The translations under genes were made by a program, and so were the position numbers. Below are positions 7,190 through 15,165 of a stretch of 33,464 bases of DNA, piece by piece. Numbering within the stretch: the first letter of the stretch is position 1; each line of letters begins with the position of its first letter. The notes below the pieces were generated by a model. It was not told where the DNA came from, made no database searches, and saw only the letters and a list, made by a program, of their open reading frames with translations. This DNA comes from Acetobacter sp. UBA5411 (lineage in GTDB: Bacteria; Pseudomonadota; Alphaproteobacteria; Acetobacterales; Acetobacteraceae): positions 40,878 through 74,341 of the forward strand of contig NZ_DHNR01000005.1 in the NCBI RefSeq assembly GCF_002409645.1. The letters run 5' to 3'.

Positions 7190-9085
7190 GTGAGCCTCCT
7201 TGTCATCCATGATCTGACACTCCGCATTGCCGGCCGCACCCTGCTGGATCAGGCGAATCTGTCCATCGAACCGGGACGCAAGGTGGGCCTGATCGGCCGC
7301 AACGGCGCGGGAAAATCCACTCTCCTTGCCGCCATCGCAGGCGATATCCAGCCCGATGGCGGCTCGATCCGCCTTTCCTCCCGCGCCCGCATGGGGCGGG
7401 TAAAACAGGAAGCGCCTTCCGGCCCGGCCTCTCTGGTGGACACGGTACTGGCGGGTGACACGGAACGCGCGGCGCTACTTGCGGAAGCGGAAACCACGAC
7501 CGACCCGCAACGTATTGCCGAAGTCCACGAACGGCTGATCGCCATCAACGCCGACAGCGCCCCTGCCCGCGCCGCAAGCATCCTCTCCGGTCTCGGCTTC
7601 AATGCCGAAGCACAAGCACGCCCGGTTTCCGACTTCTCGGGTGGGTGGCGGATGCGCGTGTCGCTCGCAACCGCGCTGTTCCTTGAACCCGATCTGCTGC
7701 TTCTCGACGAACCAACCAACCATCTCGATCTCGAAGCGACTCTCTGGCTTGAAGGCTGGCTCACGCGCTTCGGTGGTGCGGCTCTGATCGTCAGTCATGA
7801 TCGTGGTCTGCTCGACGCCTGCGTGGATGCGATTGCGCATCTCGATCGCGGCAAGCTGTCGCTGACGCCGGGTGGCTATGAGGAATTTGTCCGCATCCGC
7901 ACCGAACAGGCACTCCAGCAGGCACGCGCTGCTGAAAAGGTAGCCGCCCGTCGGGCGCACATGCAGTCCTTTGTAGACCGATTCCGCGCCAAGGCGACCA
8001 AAGCGAAACAGGCTCAGGCCCGCATCAAGGCGCTCGAAAAGCTGCCCGTGATCGACAGCGTGGTGGAAGACACGCCAACACGCTTCGAATTTCCGGAGCC
8101 GGAGCCCCTGCCCCCGCCGATGCTGACCATGGACCGCGTGACGATTGGTTATGACGGCAAGGCGATCCTTTCCAACCTATCGCTCCGGTTGGACATGGAA
8201 GACCGCATTGCCCTGCTTGGCGCAAACGGCAACGGCAAATCGACGTTCGCCAAGCTGGTCGCCGGACGACTTGAGCCAATGTCCGGCACCGTCAATCATA
8301 GTCCTCGTCTGAAAGTCGGTTATTTCGCCCAGCATCAGGCGGAAGAACTGGTCATGAGTGATACGCCCATCGACCACATGGCGCGGGCCCTACCGAAAGC
8401 CCTTCCGACCGAAGTGCGCTCGCAACTGGCACGGTTTGGACTTGATGCAGGCAAGGCCGAAACGAAGGTGTCCGAGCTTTCCGGTGGTGAAAAAGCCCGT
8501 CTATTATTGGCTCTCGCTACCCGTGACGCTCCCCAGTTGCTCATCCTTGATGAGCCGACCAACCATCTCGATCTCGACGCCAAGGATGCTCTCGTACGGG
8601 CCCTGTCCGAATTTGAGGGGGCAGTCCTGCTGATCAGTCATGATCCGCATCTGATGGAAATGATCGCTGACCGTCTGTGGCTGGTCGGCGATGGAAAGGT
8701 CACACCGTTTGAGGGTGACATGGCCGAATATCGCGCATGGCTATTGGAGCAGTCCCGTGCCGCTGCACGGAGTGCGTCTGGCCGGGAAGCAGACACATCG
8801 TCAGGCAAGAAGGAAGAACGTCGAGAACGTGCTGAGGCACGCAAGGCGCTTGCCCCTTTACGCAAGAAGGTGAAAGAGGCTGAGGCCAAGGTCGCAAAGC
8901 TGGCGGCGGAACGGGCCAAGATCGAAGCCCGACTAGCTGATCCCGCTCTGTATGAGGCATCAGCTGGCGATGACGTCACCAAGCTGACCATGAAACTGGC
9001 GACGATCAAGAAAGACGAGGAAAAAGCGGAAGAGGAATGGTTCACTGTTCAGGGTAAACTGGAAGAGGCTTCTGCAGAGGACTGA
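7190..9085 (+). CDS. ABC-F family ATPase, YheS-like
   Basis: Soluble ribosome-associated ATPase with two ABC domains and no membrane segments. From the GTG at 7190 it is 631 residues. Domain 1 has Walker A GRNGAGKST near residue 36, signature DFSGGWRMRVSLA and Walker B LLLLDEPTNHLDLEA. The P-site tRNA-interaction linker FVDRFRAKATKAKQAQ-R-KALEKL is very close to YheS. Domain 2 has Walker A GANGNGKST, signature LSGGEKARLLLA and LLILDEPTNHLDLDA. The last about 110 residues are a charged coiled coil (RRERAEARKALAPLRKKVKEAEAKVAKL). YheS-type proteins resolve stalled ribosomes on difficult nascent chains. The start is GTG: the frame is open back to 7115, but the extra residues (HCPPAHPEYESP) are not family-like. 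Confidence 0.92.
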   Translation: MSLLVIHDLTLRIAGRTLLDQANLSIEPGRKVGLIGRNGAGKSTLLAAIAGDIQPDGGSIRLSSRARMGRVKQEAPSGPASLVDTVLAGDTERAALLAEAETTTDPQRIAEVHERLIAINADSAPARAASILSGLGFNAEAQARPVSDFSGGWRMRVSLATALFLEPDLLLLDEPTNHLDLEATLWLEGWLTRFGGAALIVSHDRGLLDACVDAIAHLDRGKLSLTPGGYEEFVRIRTEQALQQARAAEKVAARRAHMQSFVDRFRAKATKAKQAQARIKALEKLPVIDSVVEDTPTRFEFPEPEPLPPPMLTMDRVTIGYDGKAILSNLSLRLDMEDRIALLGANGNGKSTFAKLVAGRLEPMSGTVNHSPRLKVGYFAQHQAEELVMSDTPIDHMARALPKALPTEVRSQLARFGLDAGKAETKVSELSGGEKARLLLALATRDAPQLLILDEPTNHLDLDAKDALVRALSEFEGAVLLISHDPHLMEMIADRLWLVGDGKVTPFEGDMAEYRAWLLEQSRAAARSASGREADTSSGKKEERRERAEARKALAPLRKKVKEAEAKVAKLAAERAKIEARLADPALYEASAGDDVTKLTMKLATIKKDEEKAEEEWFTVQGKLEEASAED

Positions 9086-9148
9086 CCATTCTTTTGCTCA
9101 GCTATCTTCGCTCTCAAGAAACCACTTACGGCTGTCTGGAGCCTGCCT

Positions 9149-9487
9149 TTAAAACAGCTCGACTTCAGAAGATTCTGGCTGTTGTAGCAGGGTTTCTCCA
9201 GACAGAATGGTGGAAACTGCATCCAGTTTCAGAGATCGAAGAATTGCTGCCGGGTCTTTAAGATGACCGGCGGCCACGACATTTTCATCATGAGATGATC
9301 GTGTCAAAAGATCCGCCAACTCGGATGACAACTGCGTAGCCAGATCAAGATTTTGCAGTTCAGAACACACCTCCGCCTCAAGGTGTGTCAATTTACTCTG
9401 CAATGCGGCAAGAAGATGCTCAATGTATCCGGAAATCTTTCCGGCACGGATAAGAAAATCTGCAATAGTCAGGGAAGAATCATTCAT
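9149..9487 (-). CDS. Unknown small protein at the end of the chemotaxis operon
   Basis: 112 residues, starting immediately after the CheD stop codon (stop 9488-9490, ATG 9487-9485), so almost certainly translated with cheD. It is mostly helical-looking: IADFLIRAGKISGYIEHLLAALQSKLTHLEAEVCSELQNLDLATQLSSELADLLTRS reads like an amphipathic helix hairpin. The end, LLQQPESSEVELF, resembles short C-terminal docking tails, and CheD in the same operon ends in nearly the same residues. I do not recognise a named family. Possible roles are a CheY phosphatase or adaptor of CheZ-like helical type, or an adaptation-complex accessory. Neither is shown by sequence alone; I see no clear CheZ D/Q catalytic motif. 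Confidence 0.75.
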   Translation of the reverse strand: MNDSSLTIADFLIRAGKISGYIEHLLAALQSKLTHLEAEVCSELQNLDLATQLSSELADLLTRSSHDENVVAAGHLKDPAAILRSLKLDAVSTILSGETLLQQPESSEVELF

Positions 9488-10033
9488 TCAGAAAAACTCC
9501 ACTTCCTGAGCAGCAGAATCATGACGGCGCAATATATCTTTTCGTGCAGTTTCTACTTCACGATTGACGATATTATCATCACGAATCATCAGTTGCTGCG
9601 CTCTGCCTGTCGCAGGCCAGAAACGAATTCTTCGTCCTCTATCACCTCCAAGACTGGAACCGACACAGGAAATACCCTCACTATTCAGAAAATCAGTTGC
9701 AAATGCAGCATTGCGGGTACCAATATCACCCAGGTTGGCACGAATATTGGCACCGCCGAATAATTTACAACATAAGTTACTTTTACGCGCGCCCTGCTTT
9801 ATAAGCCCGTTGATCAGACACTCCATGGCATGAAAGCCATACGACAATCTGCTGGTGGCAGAAATTTCATTTCCATCCGGCAAAAGGAAATGGTTCATGC
9901 CACCAATTTTCGCCGTGCTATCAAACATGCATGCAGCGATACACGAACCGACAAGTGTCGTCATGACCATCTTGGGATCGTAGGATATGTACATCTCACC
10001 CTGCGTCACCAGAATCGTGTCTGCATCAAGCAT
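9488..10033 (-). CDS. cheD: Chemoreceptor glutamine deamidase CheD
   Basis: 181 residues. Deamidates specific Gln residues of chemoreceptors to Glu, and in some species exchanges with CheC. The papain-like catalytic pair is visible: Cys31 in LVGSCIAACMFD and His48 in IGGMNHFLLP. KLFGGANIRANLGDIGTRNA and the C-terminal GDRGRRIRFWPATGRAQ are also family-typical. The last residues, AAQEVEFF, extend past the usual domain and resemble the C-terminal pentapeptide of the operon's receptor (see findings). Transcribed after cheY with an 18-base gap and directly followed by the small unknown gene. It acts in the cytoplasm at the receptor array. Confidence 0.95.
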   Translation of the reverse strand: MLDADTILVTQGEMYISYDPKMVMTTLVGSCIAACMFDSTAKIGGMNHFLLPDGNEISATSRLSYGFHAMECLINGLIKQGARKSNLCCKLFGGANIRANLGDIGTRNAAFATDFLNSEGISCVGSSLGGDRGRRIRFWPATGRAQQLMIRDDNIVNREVETARKDILRRHDSAAQEVEFF

Positions 10034-10051
10034 AGAAAGTTTTTTCGGTTC

Positions 10052-10441
10052 TCATACAATAGTACCAAAAACAGCTTCCATAACCGCTTTCAACTTACCA
10101 ACCGTATAGGGTTTCGCCAGAAAATTATTGACTCCGGCTTTTACTGCTTCCTGAACGAGTTCCTTGCTGGCCTCACCAGTCAGGATGATAAATGCGGTTT
10201 TCGCCATTCGTGGGTTAGCTCTTACCGCTTTCAATAATTCCAGACCGTTCATTTCCGGCATATTAAAATCAGAAATGATAAGATTTACGGAATTTTGCGA
10301 AAGATATTCCAGCGCATCTTTTCCATTCTTTCTTTCCGAAACATTAATTATCCCAAGTTGAGCCAGACTGTTACGCAAAATAGCACGAATGGATGTCTGA
10401 TCATCGACAATCACAACATGAATTGAAGCAGCATCAGGCAT
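10052..10441 (-). CDS. cheY: Response regulator CheY (second copy in the operon)
   Basis: 129-residue stand-alone receiver domain. Acidic pocket Asp13/Asp14 (IVDDQTSIRAIL), phosphoacceptor Asp58 (LIISDFNMPEMNGLELL), switch Thr88 (FIILTGEAS) and Lys110 (FLAKPYTVGKL) are all in place, so it should be phosphorylated by CheA. It overlaps the cheB stop codon by one base (TGATG type), implying translational coupling. Two CheY in one operon are common in alphaproteobacteria; one usually drives the flagellar motor and the other can act as a phosphate sink. Which is which cannot be read from sequence. Confidence 0.95.
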   Translation of the reverse strand: MPDAASIHVVIVDDQTSIRAILRNSLAQLGIINVSERKNGKDALEYLSQNSVNLIISDFNMPEMNGLELLKAVRANPRMAKTAFIILTGEASKELVQEAVKAGVNNFLAKPYTVGKLKAVMEAVFGTIV

Positions 10442-11487
10442 CAGACAAAACCTCCGTTTTTAGATTTACAATATGAAACCAGCATCTCTGCGATGGAATT
10501 AAGAGGAACCATACGTTCAACAGCCCCGACCTCCATCGCGGCTTTCGGCATTCCATAGACAACACAAGATGCGGCGCTCTGCCCCAGAGTATAGGCACCA
10601 GCATTTCTCATTTCCAACAGACCTTCTGCACCATCCCGTCCCATTCCGGTCAGAATAACGCCAACGGAAGATGCGCCGGAACAATGAGCTACAGATCTAA
10701 AAAGTTCATCAACAGAAGGACGATGTCCTGAAACAGGCTCACCGCCATCCAGACTGGAGAACAGTCTTCCTCCTATTTTTTTCAGATGCAGATGCCGGGT
10801 TCCGCCGGGGGCAATGTAAGCATGCCCATTTTCCAGCGGGACACCATCTTCCGCTTCCTGCACCTGAACATCGCACATCTGATTCAGACGGGTAGCCAAA
10901 CTTGCCGTAAAAAGTGGTGGCATATGTTGTGTTATCATAATTGGTGGCAACACAGATGGTAAACGTGGAAGGATAGCTCCCAGTGCTTCCACACCTCCTG
11001 TTGATGCACCAAAAGCGATCACCTCTGGTGATATGACCTTCCGTTGAACAGTTTTATTAGAAGAACTGTTGATTACTGAATTTCGTCCGGAAATAGAACC
11101 TGCGGCAGCCTTCACCAATGGAACAAGACCGGCATACGCCTCTATACCGGAAAAAGCTGCTGGCTTGGGAAAACAGTCAAATGCTCCAAGCTGCAATGCT
11201 TCTATGGAAGTCTCCGCTCCGCGTGCAGTAAGACTTGAGACCATCACAACAGGAATGGGACGCATCCGCATGATTTTCTCAAGAAACTGTAACCCATTCA
11301 TATTGGGCATTTCAATATCAAGCGTTATTACATCAGGCTGATCCTTTATAATAAGGTCTCTTGCTTCCAGCGGATCAGCAGCCATACCTATAATTTCAAT
11401 ATCGGGATCACGACGCAAGGCAGTAGCAATAAAAGCACGGCCCGTTTTGGAATCATCGACAATAATAACACGTATTTTTCTACTCAT
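10441..11487 (-). CDS. cheB: Chemotaxis methylesterase/deamidase CheB
   Basis: 348 residues: receiver domain (about 1-125) with Asp11/Asp12 and phosphoacceptor Asp57 (VITLDIEMPNMNG), a linker rich in Ser/Asn, then the methylesterase domain with catalytic triad Ser162 (FGASTGGVEAL), His188 (ITQHMPPLFT) and Asp285 (TGMGRDGAEGL). It removes methyl groups from receptors when phosphorylated by CheA. The start overlaps the cheR stop by 4 bases (ATGA). In E. coli CheB is tethered to receptors by a C-terminal xWxxF pentapeptide, and this operon's receptor has such a tail. Confidence 0.97.
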   Translation of the reverse strand: MSRKIRVIIVDDSKTGRAFIATALRRDPDIEIIGMAADPLEARDLIIKDQPDVITLDIEMPNMNGLQFLEKIMRMRPIPVVMVSSLTARGAETSIEALQLGAFDCFPKPAAFSGIEAYAGLVPLVKAAAGSISGRNSVINSSSNKTVQRKVISPEVIAFGASTGGVEALGAILPRLPSVLPPIMITQHMPPLFTASLATRLNQMCDVQVQEAEDGVPLENGHAYIAPGGTRHLHLKKIGGRLFSSLDGGEPVSGHRPSVDELFRSVAHCSGASSVGVILTGMGRDGAEGLLEMRNAGAYTLGQSAASCVVYGMPKAAMEVGAVERMVPLNSIAEMLVSYCKSKNGGFV

Positions 11488-12338
11488 ATATCTTTCCTAT
11501 ACGTCGTCGGACACCCGCATGGGGTTATATCCGGAACAATTTCTGGAGCTATTTTTTCTGAATGCCCTATATACAAATAGCCTCCAGGAAGAAGCGTATC
11601 GGAAAGCCGACGCCACAACATATTCTGTGTGTCACGATCAAAATAGATTGCAACATTACGACAAAAAATAGAGATAAACTGGCACTGCATCGGCCATGGC
11701 TTCAAAAGGTTCAAATTTTTGAAGCTGATAAGTTCCTTCAAATCATCCGAAAAATGAATTTCGTTTCCTGTTTTTCTTGACCACTTCTTCAAGAAATTAT
11801 CGGGAATGGTTTCAGTTTCCTTAAGAGAATAAACACCACGACGACAAAAATCTATCATTTCAAAACTAATGTCTGTTGCCAATATCTTAATATTGTAATT
11901 ATTTGCCTTAGGAAAAGAGTCAAGAATAGTCATGGCAATAGAAAAAGGTTCCTGACCCGATGAACAGGCAGACGACCAGATTCTTACTTTTTCTCCGCGT
12001 TCCGCGCGATTTATGATTTCCGGCATCACAATCTGTGAGAAGTGCTCAAAATGATGCTTTTCACGAAAAAAATTCGTAACATTTGTAGTTAAAGCATCAA
12101 TCATACATAACTGTTCTTCGATGCCATATGGAGAATTTACAAACAGGACATAGGAACGAAAATCAGGGAACGAACAAAGTCGCACTCGCCTTGACAATCT
12201 TGAATAAACCAACGGCTTTTTGGAATCACTTAAAGAGATACCACTCTTTTCTTTAAGTATATTTCTTATGTTATTGAAATCTGATTCGTCATAAGGAATA
12301 TCTCCACCAGACAGATTATGCTCGGCAAGAGTGATCAT
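11484..12338 (-). CDS. cheR: Chemotaxis protein methyltransferase CheR
   Basis: 284 residues. SAM-dependent methylation of receptor Glu residues. N-terminal helical domain (FNNIRNILKEKSGISLSDSKKPLVYSRLSRRVR), then the methyltransferase domain with NFFREKHHFEHF, the SAM loop VRIWSSACSSGQEPFSIAM, LATDISFEMIDFCRRGVYS and IFCRNVAIYFDRDTQ...LLPGGYLYIGHSE. It overlaps cheW by 4 bases and cheB by 4 bases. This gene is strikingly AT-rich compared with the flanks: I counted 16 G/C in the 60 bases 11881-11940. It keeps every family motif, so it is not decaying. Confidence 0.96.
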   Translation of the reverse strand: MITLAEHNLSGGDIPYDESDFNNIRNILKEKSGISLSDSKKPLVYSRLSRRVRLCSFPDFRSYVLFVNSPYGIEEQLCMIDALTTNVTNFFREKHHFEHFSQIVMPEIINRAERGEKVRIWSSACSSGQEPFSIAMTILDSFPKANNYNIKILATDISFEMIDFCRRGVYSLKETETIPDNFLKKWSRKTGNEIHFSDDLKELISFKNLNLLKPWPMQCQFISIFCRNVAIYFDRDTQNMLWRRLSDTLLPGGYLYIGHSEKIAPEIVPDITPCGCPTTYRKDI

Positions 12339-12799
12339 GGAACATGTTCCAACGCCTGCTCAGCCACGACAGACAGCTGTAGAAAACCAATCAGTCGCCC
12401 ATCAAAAGCAATCAACCCACCAACGAGTGGATCGACATCCTCTGTGTTAGAAACAGGAACATCCTGAATCATTTCTGGAGTAATATCCAGAATATCAGAA
12501 ACCTTTGACACCAGAAGTCCTGCTGTCTTGCCATCAACGTCGATAACCATGACCACATTGCGGTCTGATGACTTACCATGTGAAACATGCAAAAGTTCAC
12601 ACATATCAATAACGGGCACAATAATACCGCGCAGATTGATTACACCTTTAATGCAGCGTGGGGTGCCAGGGAGAGGTGTTGCGTCTGTCCATCCCCTGAT
12701 TTCTCTTACGCGCAAAATATCAACGCAGTACTCCTGTTCCCCCACATTGAAAGATATGACCTTTCCAGAACCAACAGGTGACATGTTATTGTCTTGCAT
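12335..12799 (-). CDS. cheW: Chemotaxis coupling protein CheW
   Basis: 154 residues, a single CheW domain of SH3-like beta barrels linking CheA to receptors. Visible family elements are VISFNVGEQEYCVDILRVREIRGW at the start, PGTPRCIKGVINLRGIIVPVIDM in the middle and VSDILDI/GLIAFDGRLIGFLQL near the end. The stop of cheA and the ATG of cheW share one base (TGATG), and its own stop overlaps cheR by 4 bases, so it is translationally coupled on both sides. Confidence 0.97.
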   Translation of the reverse strand: MQDNNMSPVGSGKVISFNVGEQEYCVDILRVREIRGWTDATPLPGTPRCIKGVINLRGIIVPVIDMCELLHVSHGKSSDRNVVMVIDVDGKTAGLLVSKVSDILDITPEMIQDVPVSNTEDVDPLVGGLIAFDGRLIGFLQLSVVAEQALEHVP

Positions 12800-14739
12800 C
12801 AGACCTTACCTACACATTCAAGAGAGAATTCATTCGCATTTTTAGATGTCCACATATCCAGCATTCTGCCTTCAGCAGAAACAGCGACTTCTGGCACATC
12901 CAATATTAGCGCCACACGGCCGCTACCAAGTATTGTTGCAGCTGATACATATCTGACTGAACGGTAATTTTTTTCTATACTTTTTATAACAACCTGCATT
13001 TGACCTTCAATACGATCAACTGCAAGGGCGGTCATTTTTCCTGCATCATCTTCCACAATAAGAACAACAGGCTGATTTGTTTTTTCTTTTCTATTTTCTA
13101 TTCCGAGGGATTTTGTAACATCTACAATAGGTATAAATTGACCTCTTACACAAATTACAGTGGAGTTATTTCCAGACACAAATATATTTTCTTTGCTTAT
13201 CTGCATTGTTTCAACAATGCAGGAGACCGGCAAGATCAAGAGCTGCTCTGCCACTGTAACCAGCATGCCGTCCATCACAGCTAGCGTCAGAGGAAGGCTC
13301 AATGAAAACGAAGAACCTTTTCCAGTCTCGGAAGTAATGGATATTCTTCCACCCAGATCCTGAATTGCCTGTTTGACAACATCCATTCCCACACCACGAC
13401 CAGAAAGATCCGTAACTGTCGTCGCGGTCGAAAATCCGGGAGCAAAAATAAGATTATCGATCTCAGAATCACTCAGTTGTGCGTCAGCAGAAATAATACC
13501 TTTCTCTACTGCAATATCATGAACACGAACACGGTTGATTCCGGCCCCATCATCACTAAGTGTAATAACAACACGACCAGATTTATGTGCAGCCGATAAT
13601 CTGATAGTACCTGTAGCGGGTTTCCCTGCTTCCAGACGGACCTGTTCTTTTTCCACGCCATGATCAACAGCATTGCGCAACATGTGTGTCAGAGGATCAG
13701 TCAACTTTTCAATCAGAGTCCGATCAACTTCTGTATCTTCCCCGTCCATTTCAAGATGGACTTTTTTGCCTGCAAGGTTTGCTGCCTCACGAACAACTCT
13801 CTGCATACGCTGGAAGACCGCACGCATGGGTTGCGCACGAACAGCCATGATTGCATCCTGCAAATCGCGTGTCAGCTGTTCTGTGCCGCTCATGGCGTTT
13901 GACAGATCATCTCTACCCACATCACCACGTGGATCTTTCTTTTCCGAAGAAGAAAAAACCTCACGTAACGCTGCCTGCCCGATGACCAACTCACCCACCA
14001 GATCCATCAGGCGATCAATGCGGCTGACATCAACCCGAATACTCTGCGTATTGCTGGCTGAAGCAACAGGACGGCTCGGTTGTATATTTTTTTTATTCTC
14101 AGACGGACTAGGTAAATTACTCTCTATCTCCTCCGGTTTTTCAATTTTTTTTTCTTCATCCTTTGCTACACATTGATTGGGTTCAAGATCAAAAATTTCA
14201 AACCCATCTGTGGAATCTACTGGTGTATCGACGTGATTCTGGTCTGAATCTGCTTCATTCAATACTTCAATAGCCACTGGAACGGGAACAAATCCCTCAG
14301 GGAGCCCCCAATCCTCCTCCTCTTCCGTTTCCTTTAAGACTTCCGGCTCCGGCTTTTCCTGAAACAACCTTTCAAGCGCCTCAAAACTTTCCTGTTGGCG
14401 TTTCACGTCTACAGCTTCTCCGCCCTGCTCAAACGCAGTCAGGTCACTGAGAATGTCTGTAGCCCGAAGAAAAATCTGAAGGACTTCTGGGGTCGGTTCG
14501 ATCTTGTGAGACCGCAAAAGGTCCAGTGCCGTTTCAAATACATGAGCAAATCTGACAAGTTCGGTCATACCGAACGAACCAGCGCCTCCCTTGATCGAAT
14601 GAACAGCACGGAAGGCACAGTTGACCGTTTCCTGATCAGCCTCGCCTGATTCAAGAAGCGCTAGAGCCCGCTCAAGTTCTACAAGCTGTTCCGAGCATTC
14701 TTCGAAAAATATTGGTTTGATGGCATCAAGTTCGTCCAT
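12799..14739 (-). CDS. cheA: Chemotaxis histidine kinase CheA
   Basis: 646 residues. P1 Hpt domain with phospho-His47 (FRAVHSIKGGAGSFG). Residues about 130-235 are an acidic, low-complexity stretch (ETEEEEDWGLPEG, EEKKIEKPEEIES) where a folded P2 CheY-binding domain would normally sit. Then come the P3 dimerisation helices (VDVSRIDRLMDLVGELVIGQAAL), the P4 ATPase with N box LTHMLRNAVDHGVEK, G1 SDDGAGIN and G2 GRGVGMDVVKQAI, and the P5 CheW-like domain (LLILPVSCIVETM, RGQFIPIVDV, VDRIEGQMQVVIKSI). GGAGG ribosome site 6 bases before the ATG. It is the central kinase of this array; phosphate goes to the two CheY and CheB of the same operon. Confidence 0.97.
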   Translation of the reverse strand: MDELDAIKPIFFEECSEQLVELERALALLESGEADQETVNCAFRAVHSIKGGAGSFGMTELVRFAHVFETALDLLRSHKIEPTPEVLQIFLRATDILSDLTAFEQGGEAVDVKRQQESFEALERLFQEKPEPEVLKETEEEEDWGLPEGFVPVPVAIEVLNEADSDQNHVDTPVDSTDGFEIFDLEPNQCVAKDEEKKIEKPEEIESNLPSPSENKKNIQPSRPVASASNTQSIRVDVSRIDRLMDLVGELVIGQAALREVFSSSEKKDPRGDVGRDDLSNAMSGTEQLTRDLQDAIMAVRAQPMRAVFQRMQRVVREAANLAGKKVHLEMDGEDTEVDRTLIEKLTDPLTHMLRNAVDHGVEKEQVRLEAGKPATGTIRLSAAHKSGRVVITLSDDGAGINRVRVHDIAVEKGIISADAQLSDSEIDNLIFAPGFSTATTVTDLSGRGVGMDVVKQAIQDLGGRISITSETGKGSSFSLSLPLTLAVMDGMLVTVAEQLLILPVSCIVETMQISKENIFVSGNNSTVICVRGQFIPIVDVTKSLGIENRKEKTNQPVVLIVEDDAGKMTALAVDRIEGQMQVVIKSIEKNYRSVRYVSAATILGSGRVALILDVPEVAVSAEGRMLDMWTSKNANEFSLECVGKV

Positions 14740-14756
14740 GATCCGCCTCCACTTAT

Positions 14757-15128
14757 TCAGGCCGTAACGCGCTCAATGGCCTTCAAAAGAATTGCAGGAG
14801 CGAATGGCTTCACGATCCATCCTGTCGCACCAGCCTTTTTTGCCCGTTCTTTTTTGGCGGGATCAGTTTCTGTCGTCAGCACGAGAATTGGAGTTTTTGC
14901 CACAACCTCCAGAGAGCGAACTCCAGAAATAAAACCATATCCATCCAGATTAGGCATATTAATATCAGAAATAATCGCAGATGGCGGAGTTGGAAGACGA
15001 TTCAATGTCTCCAGCCCATCCTTCCCGTCGACAGCCTCCACCACATGGTAGCCAGCTCCCTCAAGAGTTCGACGTAACATATCGCGCATTGTCCGGGAGT
15101 CATCGACAATCATGATGGTAGCAGGCAT
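14757..15128 (-). CDS. cheY: Response regulator CheY (first copy in the operon)
   Basis: From the ATG at 15128 this is a 123-residue single receiver domain; an AAGGA ribosome site lies 8 bases upstream, and the longer open frame to 15254 overlaps the receptor gene. Key residues: Asp9/Asp10 (IMIVDDSRTMRDML), phosphoacceptor Asp55 (AIISDINMPNLDGYGF), switch Thr85/86 (ILVLTTETD) and Lys107 (GWIVKPFAP). It sits between the receptor gene (37 bases upstream) and cheA (17 bases downstream). The DxxMRxxL and KPFAP features make it the more conventional motor-type CheY of the two, which is inference. Confidence 0.95.
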   Translation of the reverse strand: MPATIMIVDDSRTMRDMLRRTLEGAGYHVVEAVDGKDGLETLNRLPTPPSAIISDINMPNLDGYGFISGVRSLEVVAKTPILVLTTETDPAKKERAKKAGATGWIVKPFAPAILLKAIERVTA

Positions 15129-15165
15129 TAGATGATCCTTGTTATTGTCAGAGCTAATCGGAAGA

